From: H111-94 sp034436045
GTDB lineage: Bacteria; Chloroflexota; Ktedonobacteria; Ktedonobacterales; Ktedonobacteraceae
Reading direction: 5' to 3'
Assembly: GCA_034436045.1 (NCBI GenBank)
Contig: DAOTVZ010000284.1
Location: 1 to 56,346 of the forward strand
Length of the DNA: 56,346 nt
Shown in pieces: positions 34,301 to 42,912 of this stretch. A program made the translations under genes and the position numbers. How positions within the stretch are numbered: position 1 is the stretch's first letter; the number at the start of each line of letters is the position of its first letter. Under the pieces are notes generated by a model. That model did not search any database. It was not told where the DNA came from and worked only from the letters and a program-made list of their open reading frames with translations.

Positions 34301-36209
34301 TCTGGTAGGCGTGAATCAGGCTAATGGTATCTGCACTCTCTATTAAGGGAATACCAGATCGCTTAGCCACTGCCCGCTCTACCAGTTGATCGCCCGCCGT
34401 CAGTACTCCTACTTCGATCTGGCAACGGCGACACAAGGCCACCAGTTCAGCCACCCCACGTGCCAGGCGAGGGCGCATGGCAATCAACCCTATCGGGTCT
34501 TGAGATGATGCCGCGCGGAGTTCCAGCACATAATTGCCGCGTTGACATAAGCGTGCCGCCTCTGCATAAGCTCCCCAACCCTCGATGGGCTGCAATGTAT
34601 GGCGCACTCCATCAATGACCGCTCTGGCAACCCTACCATCAAAGCTTCCCTCTGACGCGGCAACTGCCTTTGCTGAATGCAACGCCCCCCCCCAGGGAGA
34701 ACCCGCCGCGTTGGCAATTCCCGCCGCCAACGCCATCAAGTCCACCCCTTCGTATTCGTCACTGAGCGGTTGGGCCGCAATGGTCTCCAACCCATCGGTA
34801 ATAGTGCGCGTTCCATCTAGCAGCAACACATGAGGCCGCCGTATAGGCCGACCAGCACGTGTACCGACTACCGTTGCCCCAGACCGAACCGCTCGTGCTG
34901 AGGCACTCAGGTCGGCACAATCAAGACCTATCGCCGCCGTGCGTAGATTGAGCAGCAGCAGTGAAGTCATCATCTGCGAGAAAGAACCAGTCATTACTCC
35001 CGTCGCAAGAGCATAGAGCAACGAGATAGGAGTAAGCAATTGTCCATACCGTTCATAGAGCGTTGGTCGAACGTTTGCCGGACGTTCCGTTGGCGTAAAC
35101 GCATCAAAAGACTGCTCTGCCAGCAACCTCATGGAGAAAGGGCCGCCATAGAGAACAGCACTGGCAGGCACCACTATCTCCGGCATGACCGGCATTGGCA
35201 TTCCATCACGCCCAATAGCTGTACCCACCCCTTCAAGCACAAGAGCGGGTAAAGGGGGACGATCACCGGCTTCAAGGTTGATCGTCTCGTTCGGATGAGC
35301 GGCAGGAACATGGCTAACCCGTTCCTCATGCCGTTTCCAGGCCTGTCTGCGCGCAAACACTTCGGTCACGAGACGCAACGCTTCTGCCTCGGTCAAGGCC
35401 AGACCCAGAAGATTACCGGAAAGTGTCAGGGTCACAATGGCCGGAATATTCACTAGCAAATCAGCAATGGTACGCCCGAACACTTGACGTAAACCATACC
35501 GCACCGGCAAAATGCCCTGAATAATGCTGATAGCACTGGATACCTGTGTCGCCACCGTCGCACCAGGAAATGGCTCTTCAATGTTAAAGAGCCTTCGCCC
35601 CCCCAGCAACCCCAGACCAAGCGCCGACCCTACAACGCGCGTCAAACCCTGAAACAATGGCCCTGGATCCAGCGGATGCACCGGATGATCCTCGCCTGGC
35701 AATGCCGGTAATTCTACTCCCTCCAGGGCGGCAACTATATCCTCCAGCTCGACCTCGTGTTCTTCAAATTCAACCAGCACTCGTCCGGTGAGCTGACTCA
35801 CCCGTGCTGAAACCGACGGATACTTTTTGAGTATCTCAAGCACCTGCATGGCTATCTGAGGATTGCGATCCAGTCCACGCACCGGAATACGAGCGCGAAC
35901 TCTATGCTTATGACGCTCAGGGAAAGTATGTGCGTGTGTTGGTTCCTTGTCAGGTAGACCTGTCGTCTCGTATTTGATACTCTGAATATAGCTAGTAATC
36001 TGCTGCTCACTGATCTGGTCAGGATTGAAGCATATCAACGCATTTCCGGTAATCGAATTCGCCTGTACACTCATAACGCCAGGAAGTTGCTTCAGCTTGG
36101 CCTCAATCTCCCTCTTACCCTGACCAGACCAGGCAGGTAAGTGGACACGCACCCTCCCGGCAACCGCATTGTGCAGAATGGTAGCAGAACCTGCAACCGC
36201 AACACTCAT
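31341..36209 (-). CDS. Giant double P-type ATPase (CtpI/CtpH-like) with degenerate N-terminal half
   Basis: 1622 residues. Two HMA-like domains without CxxC (about 18-80 and 104-165) open the protein. A first ATPase-like half (about 185-745) follows, in which the phosphorylation motif is degenerate (D465-G-T-R-T in place of DKTGT) and the hinge reads VSDYVGAEAAFAACDLAIGL. The second half is complete: TGES 926-929, PEGLP 1036-1040 in the ion-binding TM helix, DKTGT with Asp1079, KGSPE 1182, MITGD 1276-1280 and GDGVNDAP 1352-1359. Size and layout match mycobacterial CtpI and CtpH. PEGLP is a P2-type (Ca2+/Mn2+-like) signature, so the cargo is more likely a hard divalent cation than copper. The ion is not determined by sequence. 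It is the third gene of the operon from 37086. Confidence 0.93.
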   Translation of the reverse strand: MSVAVAGSATILHNAVAGRVRVHLPAWSGQGKREIEAKLKQLPGVMSVQANSITGNALICFNPDQISEQQITSYIQSIKYETTGLPDKEPTHAHTFPERHKHRVRARIPVRGLDRNPQIAMQVLEILKKYPSVSARVSQLTGRVLVEFEEHEVELEDIVAALEGVELPALPGEDHPVHPLDPGPLFQGLTRVVGSALGLGLLGGRRLFNIEEPFPGATVATQVSSAISIIQGILPVRYGLRQVFGRTIADLLVNIPAIVTLTLSGNLLGLALTEAEALRLVTEVFARRQAWKRHEERVSHVPAAHPNETINLEAGDRPPLPALVLEGVGTAIGRDGMPMPVMPEIVVPASAVLYGGPFSMRLLAEQSFDAFTPTERPANVRPTLYERYGQLLTPISLLYALATGVMTGSFSQMMTSLLLLNLRTAAIGLDCADLSASARAVRSGATVVGTRAGRPIRRPHVLLLDGTRTITDGLETIAAQPLSDEYEGVDLMALAAGIANAAGSPWGGALHSAKAVAASEGSFDGRVARAVIDGVRHTLQPIEGWGAYAEAARLCQRGNYVLELRAASSQDPIGLIAMRPRLARGVAELVALCRRCQIEVGVLTAGDQLVERAVAKRSGIPLIESADTISLIHAYQKRGLLVAFVSDYVGAEAAFAACDLAIGLTNDRYQLPARADILAPDLHTLVAILDAGVKRDAVVRDSVGLSVISNIVGVFWGIRGRPGLTQASRAVYITALAAISDAWLRLRGGERKHAISAQFVDPHPERWGQYSPEETLRMLKSSSKGLTTLQVAARKRAVSPLDTHRHPLWSIFVEQINSPLIGILGLGAVLSLFLGAAGDVAIIAITILANVSVGVWQEYKANRVSEALKRIGTPTAKVVRNGKCQAISARDIVVGDILELAAGDRVAADARVIASNGLEVDESALTGESLPVRKMVVGGTNLDHIVLEGSDVTSGSGRAVVFAVGSQTRMGSTIAVLAAEEKEPNPLATRLSRLLKVILPLSFASGGLVMLVGLLRRQPIGTVVTVGASLALTGVPEGLPLLARVSEAGVARRLARRQAVVRRLSSVEALGRVDVACTDKTGTLTEGRLSVSVVTDAEQEVWLPTQQLPERLRRVLLAAAFASPHPDVPGASAHPTDMAVIRAAYDVEAEEMLRTTKHDAELSFDPVRSFHVTQIGDRLYLKGSPEALLARCTAVMQHGEQVPLDEQRRQALHKCSIGLADRGLRVLMVAEGPVEFPLDQARNLIALGFIGISDPLREDVPESVRRCHEAGVRVIMITGDHPVTARAIGRQAGLLDHDRQAILTGSELATLHNGDLDERLKNVTVIARATPLDKLRIIESLQRLGHVVAMTGDGVNDAPALRLADIGVAMGRVGTEVARQTADVVLINDDFSTLVEALVEGRSFWRNIRRALGLLLGGNLGELGLVAGASLLGFSLPLTTSQILAMNAITDILPATAVALQQPENYSLADLNREGATALDKPLRDEIVRRALSTVVPALIAFGILRTRGNLPQAQSVAYASVVMTQLAQTLDAGRYTGGLTSPVLAAVLGSILVLAATFFVLPIRTFLCLVIPGPFGWLLIGLASIAAVILSRILAYLSLDTQRDLPRAVLSLPANKQVAAA

Positions 36210-36283
36210 GGGTTCGCCTTTTTCAAAACCTTTCTAACCGCTACAATGGCCCTGCATGAGGAACCCCGTGTCCTCCCCCGGCC

Positions 36284-36772
36284 TTATGGTGCCCCCTGGT
36301 TGTCAGCCTGCGGGCGTGCTCTTTCCTCTACGGGAACACCTTGCTGTGCCAATCTCGCTCGTTCTCCAAACCGCTTCTGAAGGTCCTGCGCCTCAGCCCA
36401 GATATCTTCAGCCTCTTCGCGCATACGAGCAATAATACGCTGTGTTCGCCAACCGGTAATCGCTGCGGTCGTACTAATACGATGCGCCCAGCGATCAACA
36501 AGCTCCTCGGCCCGCACCTTTTCTGTTGCTGGCGCTCGACCAGGCTGCTCAGCCAGTCTCGCCGCTCCTTCCTGCTCTCCGCTCCTCGCCTCCTCCATTG
36601 GCAATGGCTGATCCATACGATCAGCTTCCACCCGAATTGCCGCCATCATTTCCTGTAAACGCTGACGAGTCTGCAACGCAAACATCCCCAGACGCCGCTC
36701 TGCGCTATTCAATAGCTCATTTGCTCGCTCGGTAGCAGGAGACATAGAACTCTTTTCCTGTGATGCTTCCAT
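36284..36772 (-). CDS. Charged helical protein of the P-type ATPase operon
   Basis: 162 residues, family not recognised. No TM or signal peptide. Almost entirely charged amphipathic helix: an N-terminal helical segment (ERANELLNSAERRLGMFALQ), a Pro/Glu/Arg-rich middle, and a second helix ending RMREEAEDIWAEAQDLQKRF. ATG 36772 is preceded by GGAGG at 9 bp; a GTG at 36778 would overlap the upstream stop codon. It starts 2 bp after the upstream gene and ends 74 bp before the ATPase gene, so it is probably a cytoplasmic accessory of the pump. Confidence 0.75.
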   Translation of the reverse strand: MEASQEKSSMSPATERANELLNSAERRLGMFALQTRQRLQEMMAAIRVEADRMDQPLPMEEARSGEQEGAARLAEQPGRAPATEKVRAEELVDRWAHRISTTAAITGWRTQRIIARMREEAEDIWAEAQDLQKRFGERARLAQQGVPVEERARPQADNQGAP

Positions 36773-36774
36773 TC

Positions 36775-37086
36775 TCACTGCCCTCCAGGATGTCCCTGCT
36801 CCCCTTTCATCTGAGTAGCTTCCTGACGTTGTCCATCAGGTGACAGCGCCTCCTGGCCTTGCGCCGGAGCCGTCTTCGTCGCTCGACCCGCCGTAGCGCC
36901 CATCCGTTGCAATCCCTGACCTAGATTGCGTCCCACCGCAGTCAGGGCATCAGCCGCGACAAGCACCCCTGCCAGCCCATACACAGCTCCCTTGCGCAAG
37001 ATCTGCCTCCCTCTCGGTGAAAAGAGAGCAGCAGTTACTGCCGCTGTCACCGCTACTTCAGGCTCTAAGTAGTCATCTAATGCCAT
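36775..37086 (-). CDS. Small membrane-associated protein, first gene of the P-type ATPase operon
   Basis: 103 residues. N-terminal EPEVAVTAAVTAALFSPRGR, then Q-I-L-R-K-G-A-V-Y-G-L-A-G-V-L-V-A-A-D-A-L form one or two small-residue hydrophobic stretches (about 10-22 and 32-48). A Gln/Gly/Pro-rich soluble tail follows. It resembles the short DUF5132/DUF1490-type (PacL-like) proteins that accompany some heavy-metal P-type ATPases, but no terminal Asp/His metal motif is present, so this is analogy rather than assignment. It is directly coupled to the next gene. Confidence 0.75.
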   Translation of the reverse strand: MALDDYLEPEVAVTAAVTAALFSPRGRQILRKGAVYGLAGVLVAADALTAVGRNLGQGLQRMGATAGRATKTAPAQGQEALSPDGQRQEATQMKGEQGHPGGQ

Positions 37087-37138
37087 TACTCTATAACCCT
37101 TCCTTTTATGTCCGTAAAGCTTTAGAACATACCCCTAC

Positions 37139-37166
37139 AGAATACTATCACGCACACTACCTGCAA
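37139..37166 (-). promoter_or_regulatory. Candidate promoter of the P-type ATPase operon
   Basis: On the minus strand, TTGCAG is followed by a 16-bp spacer and TATTCT, about 55 bp upstream of the ATG at 37086. An overlapping alternative is TTGTTG, 16 bp, TAGTAT. Confidence 0.45.
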
Positions 37167-37295
37167 CAAGTTTCGCGGGGAATAGATAGTGATTGCTACA
37201 GATTATACGAATAATCTCTGGTAGAAGTTTCACATCTCTGCACGCTTACTCACAGCTTTAACTGTAAGACATAACAAGGAAGGATTAAACCTGTT

Positions 37296-38969
37296 CTATG
37301 CCTCTATTGTCGGCATCACCCGCTCAATAATCGCCATAAAATTGGTATCAGCAGGCAACGTCCCAAACGCATGACCCCAATCGCCTTGCAGACGCGATGC
37401 ACAGAAACCCTCAGCTACTGCCGGATGTCCATATTGCACAAGTAACGCACCCTGCCACACCAGCGCCATGCGCTCCACAATACGACGCGCACGAACCTCC
37501 AGATTCGTTAAATCCAGAAACTCATCTTGCAGTTGCTGGATAGCCCTATCCAGGCGCACATCCCTTCCACGAGCGAGCGAAACCTCGGCCAGAAACGTCT
37601 CTATCGACGCTGGTTCTTTCGCCATCGCGCGCAACACATCCAGACAATTCACGTTGCCGGACCCTTCCCAGATCGAATTAAGAGGCGCTTCACGATACAG
37701 GCGTGGCATGAGGCTTTCTTCCACATAGCCGTTGCCACCCAGGCATTCCAGCGCCTCAGCAACCTGCGTGGGACAACGTTTCGTCACCCAGTATTTGCCG
37801 ACTGCCGTCCCAATGCGCTTGATAAACGCTTCATGCATCTCCAGCCGTGCGCGGTCACAGGCACGCGCCAGCCGCATCGCCAACAACGTCGCCGCCTCCG
37901 ATTCAATAGCCAGGTCAGCCAGCACGTTCTGCATCAAGGGCTGGTCAACGAGCAGGCAGCCGAATACCTTGCGATACCGTGCGTGGTGAATGGCCTGCAT
38001 CACCGCCTGCCGCATCGTTGCCGCCGAGCCAATCACGCAATCCAGCCGCGTAAAATTCACCATCTCAATGATCGTGCGTACACCTCTCCCCTCTTCACCG
38101 ACCCTCATGGCCCACGTCTGCTCAAATTCCACCTCGCTGGACGCATTAGAACGATTGCCCAACTTATCTTTGAGGCGTTGAATGAAAAAACGATTGCGCG
38201 TTCCATCGGGCAAGACACGTGGCACCAGAAAACAGGTCAAACCATGTGGTGCCTGCGCCAGCACCAGAAACAAGTCACACATGGGGGCCGAACAAAACCA
38301 TTTATGACCGGTCAATACATACGTTTTCTCATCATCGCTGAGCGGTATCGCCCGTGTCGTATTGGTGCGCACATCAGACCCTCCCTGCTTCTCCGTCATC
38401 CCCATTCCACATAATATCCCTTTTTTATGTTGAGGAATACGCAACCCTGGATCATAGATCGTTGAGGTCAGCAATGTCTCCCAACCAGCCACATCGGAAT
38501 GTGCGCGCAACACCGGCACAACAGCGTGGGTCATAGAAACGGGACAGCAATGTCCCCCTTCCATCTGCGAACACAGATAAAAGGCTGCTGCTCGCGCGAC
38601 ATGCGCACCAATGGTCGGCTCGCGCCAGGAGAGTGCATGGGCCGCAGCTTCAAGCGAGGTACGCATTAATTGATGCCAGGATGGGTGAAACGTTACTTCG
38701 TCAATGCGATGACCATAACGATCATGAGTATGTAAAACAGGCGTATAGGTATTAGCATCCGTTGCCCACTGTAACGCCTCTTCACTACCAGTAATTGCTC
38801 CCAGTGCCGTCAACTGCTCCTCTGCCCAGCCAGCGCTTTCACGTCGCAGACTCTCTACCAGAGTCGCATCCTGTAGGAAAGTGTTATAGTTAATCAATGG
38901 CGGTGGTTGATTAAATACTTCGTGCGTTACATGAATCATGGGGGGTGATACTTGTTTTTCGAGTGACAT
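37296..38969 (-). CDS. aidB: AidB-like acyl-CoA dehydrogenase
   Basis: 557 residues, the length of AidB rather than of ordinary acyl-CoA dehydrogenases (about 380). It follows E. coli AidB along its whole length: VFNQPPPLINYNTFL, FHPSWHQLM, GMGMTEKQGGSDVRTNTTRA, LTGHKWFCSAP, RLKDKLGNRSNASSEVEF, YREAPLNSIWEGSGN. The catalytic-type Glu and FAD-binding segments are present. AidB is a flavoprotein induced in the adaptive response to alkylating agents and binds DNA; its enzymatic role is debated. ATG 38969 was chosen for AAAGGA at 8 bp over the TTG two codons earlier. No ada or alkB is nearby. Confidence 0.93.
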   Translation of the reverse strand: MSLEKQVSPPMIHVTHEVFNQPPPLINYNTFLQDATLVESLRRESAGWAEEQLTALGAITGSEEALQWATDANTYTPVLHTHDRYGHRIDEVTFHPSWHQLMRTSLEAAAHALSWREPTIGAHVARAAAFYLCSQMEGGHCCPVSMTHAVVPVLRAHSDVAGWETLLTSTIYDPGLRIPQHKKGILCGMGMTEKQGGSDVRTNTTRAIPLSDDEKTYVLTGHKWFCSAPMCDLFLVLAQAPHGLTCFLVPRVLPDGTRNRFFIQRLKDKLGNRSNASSEVEFEQTWAMRVGEEGRGVRTIIEMVNFTRLDCVIGSAATMRQAVMQAIHHARYRKVFGCLLVDQPLMQNVLADLAIESEAATLLAMRLARACDRARLEMHEAFIKRIGTAVGKYWVTKRCPTQVAEALECLGGNGYVEESLMPRLYREAPLNSIWEGSGNVNCLDVLRAMAKEPASIETFLAEVSLARGRDVRLDRAIQQLQDEFLDLTNLEVRARRIVERMALVWQGALLVQYGHPAVAEGFCASRLQGDWGHAFGTLPADTNFMAIIERVMPTIEA

Positions 38970-39182
38970 GCTCAATATCCTTTCATCAGCACTGATGCTG
39001 GCTACAAAAATTGCGCTCGTTCAAAACACAACTTTTTCGATTACCTACAGCATAACACATAGAACGTCAGATACTAGAAAGGCTATCTATCACAAAAAGA
39101 TAACAGCTTCCATTTATCACCGCCATAAGAACTGGCAAACTATTCGTATTCCATCTGGATTATTTATAAGAAGGAGTTATTA

Positions 39183-40043
39183 GTGTCAGAGGCATATCAG
39201 GCATATGAACCATTCTGGTTGGGGCCGACAGATGCAGATACTGCCTGCCTGCTTATTCATGGCTTTAGCGGCAATCCAGCAGAAATGCGTACATTGGGCG
39301 ATTATTTGGCACAACAAGGGATACGGGTTTACGCTATGCTCGTCAGCGGGCATAGTGGCAATCCAGACGAATTGCTCCGCACAGGCCATCGCCAATGGCT
39401 AGCCTCAGCCGAGGATGCGCTGGCAAAACTTACGCATTATCGTCATATCTTCGTCATCGGCCTCTCGATGGGCGGTGTCCTGGCACTCCGTCTGGGTATA
39501 CACCATCCACGTCAGATTACCGGCGTCGTGGCCCTCTCCACGCCAACGCGCTTTCGCGGTGGCTGGCAGGTACGTCTGGTGCCCCTGGCGCGCTATTTCG
39601 TAGACTGGTTCTATCCCCTGACAAAGCTCGATTTCAACAATCCAAAGGTACAGGCCGAAGTACTCAAGCAGGCTCGTCAGCGTGACCCCACTATCTCCAT
39701 CGACTTCAACGATCCACAAACAGTCGCGCATCTTAAGCAAATGGTACGTATTCCCGTGCCTGCCATTGCGGAACTCTTCGCCCTGACCAACCAGACACGC
39801 CACATGTTACATAGGTTGCACAAACCACTGCTGATTATCCATAGCAAGCTTGACCAGACAGTTGACCCTTCCTGCGCCTCTGAGCTAGCACGTCTGGCAA
39901 TTCACGCCTCACCCAGAACGCTGCACTGGCTAGAGCACTCTGGTCACGTCATCACAACCGATATCGAACATGAACTGGTCTACCAATGGATCAAGGATTT
40001 TATTGCTACGATGATAAATGCTTCAGGGCCTGCTCAATCTTAG
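39183..40043 (+). CDS. Carboxylesterase/monoacylglycerol lipase-like alpha/beta hydrolase
   Basis: 286 residues, cytoplasmic. Oxyanion strand LLIHGFSGNPAEM, nucleophile elbow GLSMGG (Ser about 95), Asp in IHSKLDQTVDP and His in LEHSGHVITTDIE complete the triad. It resembles the Est30 group of short/medium-chain carboxylesterases. The start is GTG 39183 with AAGAAGGAG upstream. The 3' end overlaps the convergent membrane protein gene by 38 bp. Confidence 0.9.
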   Translation: MSEAYQAYEPFWLGPTDADTACLLIHGFSGNPAEMRTLGDYLAQQGIRVYAMLVSGHSGNPDELLRTGHRQWLASAEDALAKLTHYRHIFVIGLSMGGVLALRLGIHHPRQITGVVALSTPTRFRGGWQVRLVPLARYFVDWFYPLTKLDFNNPKVQAEVLKQARQRDPTISIDFNDPQTVAHLKQMVRIPVPAIAELFALTNQTRHMLHRLHKPLLIIHSKLDQTVDPSCASELARLAIHASPRTLHWLEHSGHVITTDIEHELVYQWIKDFIATMINASGPAQS

Positions 40044-40845
40044 GCTCTTCCGAAGGGAACGGCGGACGAAAGGTCCCCTGGTCGTTCACAAAGACAATAT
40101 GTGTGTTCTGGAACGTGACGATCATATCCGGCTTATGATCGCCGTTAATATCGACAAATGACAGCGTCACAGGAACCAGCGCCGCATCTGGCCCATAGAG
40201 TTGTGGCCCCATAAAGACACGCGCGTGAGAAGCGTCTCCGCCAGGAAACTCAATGATCTCAATGCGCCCTCTCAGGTTCAGGGCAATGAAATGGCTGGGC
40301 GTCCCACCCTGCTCGTTATGCCCCACCCAGGCATCAACCTGGTACGTGCGCGGATAGCCATAGCGCAGTTGATCCATTTCTATGCTAAACCAGTTAGAAA
40401 GTGAGCTAAACAGCATCCAGCCGATTACCATCATCATCATGCCAGCACCGAGATAGAGGAGAGGATGCAATTTCTGGATGCGCCATCGTCCCCACTGCCA
40501 TTGTTGCTTCGCAGGCGGTTGGTGCTGAGACGGCTCCTCCGGCTTACTGACAGGTTTCGCATAGGGTACACGCTGGCGCGTTCGCGTCGAGGTCTCACCG
40601 GCGGTCTGCTGTGTCAAGATATCAGCATAGTGCCATTCTGTTACAAGAGGCTCGCTCGGCCCCACCTGCCCTGTTTGTTCGGTCTCGGCTTTTGGTGGAC
40701 GCGAGGCACGCTTCTTCACAGGCGTTATCATATCAGATGCCTGCACTGCGGGCCGTTTATTAGGAGTGCGCGTCCCATCTGCGATAGGCCGATGACGTAT
40801 GATGCTCTTAGGTACAATTTTCTCTTCCGAAGCTAATACTGGCAT
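40006..40845 (-). CDS. Membrane-anchored protein with FG-GAP/VCBS-like motif
   Basis: 279 residues. A long basic, Pro/Gln/Thr-rich cytoplasmic N-terminus (about 1-125), one TM (about 135-155), then an external beta-rich domain. Residues about 237-247 read V-D-I-N-G-D-H-K-P-D-M, a D-x-N-G-D-x3-D calcium-binding loop as in FG-GAP/VCBS repeats. Only one copy is present, so a complete propeller is unlikely. Function unknown. ATG 40845 has GGAGAGGAG upstream; the frame is open eleven codons further. Confidence 0.75.
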   Translation of the reverse strand: MPVLASEEKIVPKSIIRHRPIADGTRTPNKRPAVQASDMITPVKKRASRPPKAETEQTGQVGPSEPLVTEWHYADILTQQTAGETSTRTRQRVPYAKPVSKPEEPSQHQPPAKQQWQWGRWRIQKLHPLLYLGAGMMMMVIGWMLFSSLSNWFSIEMDQLRYGYPRTYQVDAWVGHNEQGGTPSHFIALNLRGRIEIIEFPGGDASHARVFMGPQLYGPDAALVPVTLSFVDINGDHKPDMIVTFQNTHIVFVNDQGTFRPPFPSEEPKIEQALKHLSS

Positions 40846-41218
40846 AGAGAACTCCTCTCCTCTGAGCAAAAAAGACACAAAAACATCTTAAAGCAAAGAA
40901 ATAGTGTCGCGTGCTAGAGGTAGTCCCACTTCAACTACTTGTCTTTATGGCACATGTATTCTAAAATAAACTGCACTTACAAAAGTATGTCGATAACGAG
41001 TCTATTGTACAGAGTATGCCCGTACAGAGGCAATGAAATAATGTGGAAATAGCCCAAATTGGTGAGCTTATCGGCTCACCTATCTATGAGAACATCGATA
41101 CTGAACTGGCAAATGGCTCCGAGGCTGCTTTGTCGAACCTGAACAGAGTATAGCACAAATCTCTACCTACCGACCAGGGGACTATAAGATAACCGCCAAA
41201 ATTCATTGTGCGCGTCAT
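40846..41218. other. Intergenic region between two minus-strand genes
   Basis: 373 bp, AT-richer than its surroundings, no credible gene. It contains a hairpin GGTGAGC-ttatcg-GCTCACC at 41061-41080 that may terminate rluD transcription. A direct repeat of GTACAGAG occurs near 41010-41030. Confidence 0.5.
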
Positions 41219-42163
41219 TTACAAAAGTGCCCCCTCATCCAGCACAGCCCGCAAATCAGCAGGTAACGGAGCTTCAAAGCTCAACACTTCTCCTGTCGAG
41301 GGATGACGAAATTGCAGTTGGTAAGCATGCAGAAACTGACGCGGTAACTTCACCCCACGAACGCTATTACCCGATCCATACACAGGATCACCCGCAACAG
41401 GATGACCTATAGCACGTAGGTGAACGCGAATCTGGTGTGTGCGCCCCGTTTCGAGTTGCAAGAGCAGCAACGTGTGCCGATTAAAACGCTGTAACACCCG
41501 AAAATGGGTACGCGCCTCCTTGCCCGCCAGCTTCGTAATCGTCATTTGCTGACGATGACGTGGATCACGCCCAATTGGCGCATCAATACTTCCCTGCTCC
41601 AATGCGACACGCCCCTCAACCAGCGCCAGATAACGCTTCTGTACTTCGTGACGTTTGATCTGCTCCGCCAGCGCCGCGTGTGCCTGGGCATTACGTGCCA
41701 CAATCATCAGGCCAGAGGTATCTTTATCCAGGCGATGCACAATGCCAGGTCGCATCTCTTCCCCGGCAGTACGTAAGTCAGGATAGCGCGCCAGCAACGC
41801 ATTGACCAGTGTATCCTCACTATGACCAGGAGCAGGATGAACTACCATGCCCGCCGCTTTATTAATAACGAGCAGGTCCTTATCTTCATAGACGACGTCA
41901 AGCGGCATTTCGCGCGCGGCAGCAGTCATTGGCTGAGAGGCCGGGAATGGATGCAACACCTCAATGACATCGTTGGTACGTATCATATAGCCAGGCTTAC
42001 TGCTACGTTGATTAACCAGCACCATCCCTTCATCAATCATGCGTTGTATGGCCGTGCGCGAGAGATGCCCCAAATGAGGTGCAAGAAAACGATCTAATCG
42101 TTGCCCGGCCTGCTCCGGCTCAACCGACCAGCGATATTCATAAATGAGTTCCGTTGGTTCCAT
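41219..42163 (-). CDS. rluD: RluD-type 23S rRNA pseudouridine synthase
   Basis: 314 residues. N-terminal S4 RNA-binding domain (about 18-75, GQRLDRFLAPHLGHLSRTAI). Catalytic domain with HRLDKDTSGLM, in which Asp146 is the nucleophile, then KRYLALVEG and LETGRTHQIRVHLRAIGHPVAGDPVYG. It isomerises uridines in 23S rRNA (E. coli RluD: positions 1911, 1915 and 1917). Third gene of the TraR/DksA-lspA-rluD group, 28 bp after lspA, the same order as B. subtilis ylyA-lspA-ylyB. Confidence 0.94.
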   Translation of the reverse strand: MEPTELIYEYRWSVEPEQAGQRLDRFLAPHLGHLSRTAIQRMIDEGMVLVNQRSSKPGYMIRTNDVIEVLHPFPASQPMTAAAREMPLDVVYEDKDLLVINKAAGMVVHPAPGHSEDTLVNALLARYPDLRTAGEEMRPGIVHRLDKDTSGLMIVARNAQAHAALAEQIKRHEVQKRYLALVEGRVALEQGSIDAPIGRDPRHRQQMTITKLAGKEARTHFRVLQRFNRHTLLLLQLETGRTHQIRVHLRAIGHPVAGDPVYGSGNSVRGVKLPRQFLHAYQLQFRHPSTGEVLSFEAPLPADLRAVLDEGALL

Positions 42164-42191
42164 AACAATGCTTCTCTTATTACATTAATAA

Positions 42192-42794
42192 CTACTTATT
42201 TTCCTGTACCGACCCAATCTCTTTTGTCGTATCTTCTATGTTTTCTACCTGTTTTTCCTGATCCACTCGGTCACGCCTCTCCTCTTTAGCGTTGCTACGG
42301 CCCAGGCCACCAAATATCAACAGCAAGAAGAGCAACACCACACCGACGGAAATGCACGCATCCGCGATGTTAAAAATAGCAAACGAATAACCGATTTGAG
42401 GAATACGGAACCAGATAAAATCAACCACGTAGCCACTATGCCGTATTCTGTCGATCAAGTTGCCAAAAGCGCCGCCTATAATCATGCCAAAGACAATCTT
42501 ATAGGCCAGCGAACCGCTATTCATCATGCGAATATACAGGTAGACAACCACACAGATGGCAACGGCGATCAGAATTGGCAGAAAAAGGCTATTCTCGAAA
42601 AGACTGAAAGCAGCCCCATTATTCCGAATATAGTAGATCGTCAAATAAGGCCCGATAATGGAGATCGGCGTATGACTCTGCGGTGGGCTGAGATACTGAA
42701 CGACCAGCGCCTTTGTCCACTGATCAACTCCTACAACGACAATCACGGTAAGAAGGGCCAGTATATCATAAAAACGCGCGCGTCTGGCAGTCAC
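42192..42794 (-). CDS. lspA: Lipoprotein signal peptidase (signal peptidase II)
   Basis: 200 residues, four TM helices. Catalytic aspartates are in GNLIDRIRHSGYVVDF (Asp115) and FAIFNIADACISVG (Asp145). The DQWTK and NNGAAFSLF motifs are also present. It cleaves the signal peptide of prolipoproteins in the membrane. The tail after about residue 165 is an extra charged extension. The start is GTG 42794 with AAAGGA upstream. It is probably co-transcribed with rluD. Confidence 0.95.
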   Translation of the reverse strand: MTARRARFYDILALLTVIVVVGVDQWTKALVVQYLSPPQSHTPISIIGPYLTIYYIRNNGAAFSLFENSLFLPILIAVAICVVVYLYIRMMNSGSLAYKIVFGMIIGGAFGNLIDRIRHSGYVVDFIWFRIPQIGYSFAIFNIADACISVGVVLLFLLLIFGGLGRSNAKEERRDRVDQEKQVENIEDTTKEIGSVQENK

Positions 42795-42912
42795 GATTTT
42801 TTATTCCTTTCGCCGACGAAGCTAAGATGGGCTATCCTTTGTTGTCCCTATGGTACAACCATTTGCTGTCCTTGTCTACCATTCCCTGCACGCCACATCT
42901 GTATATTATAAG

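Noticed and set aside
37527..38414. Long plus-strand open frame of 295 codons
   Set aside because: It is the antisense shadow of aidB, whose protein matches its family over the full length.
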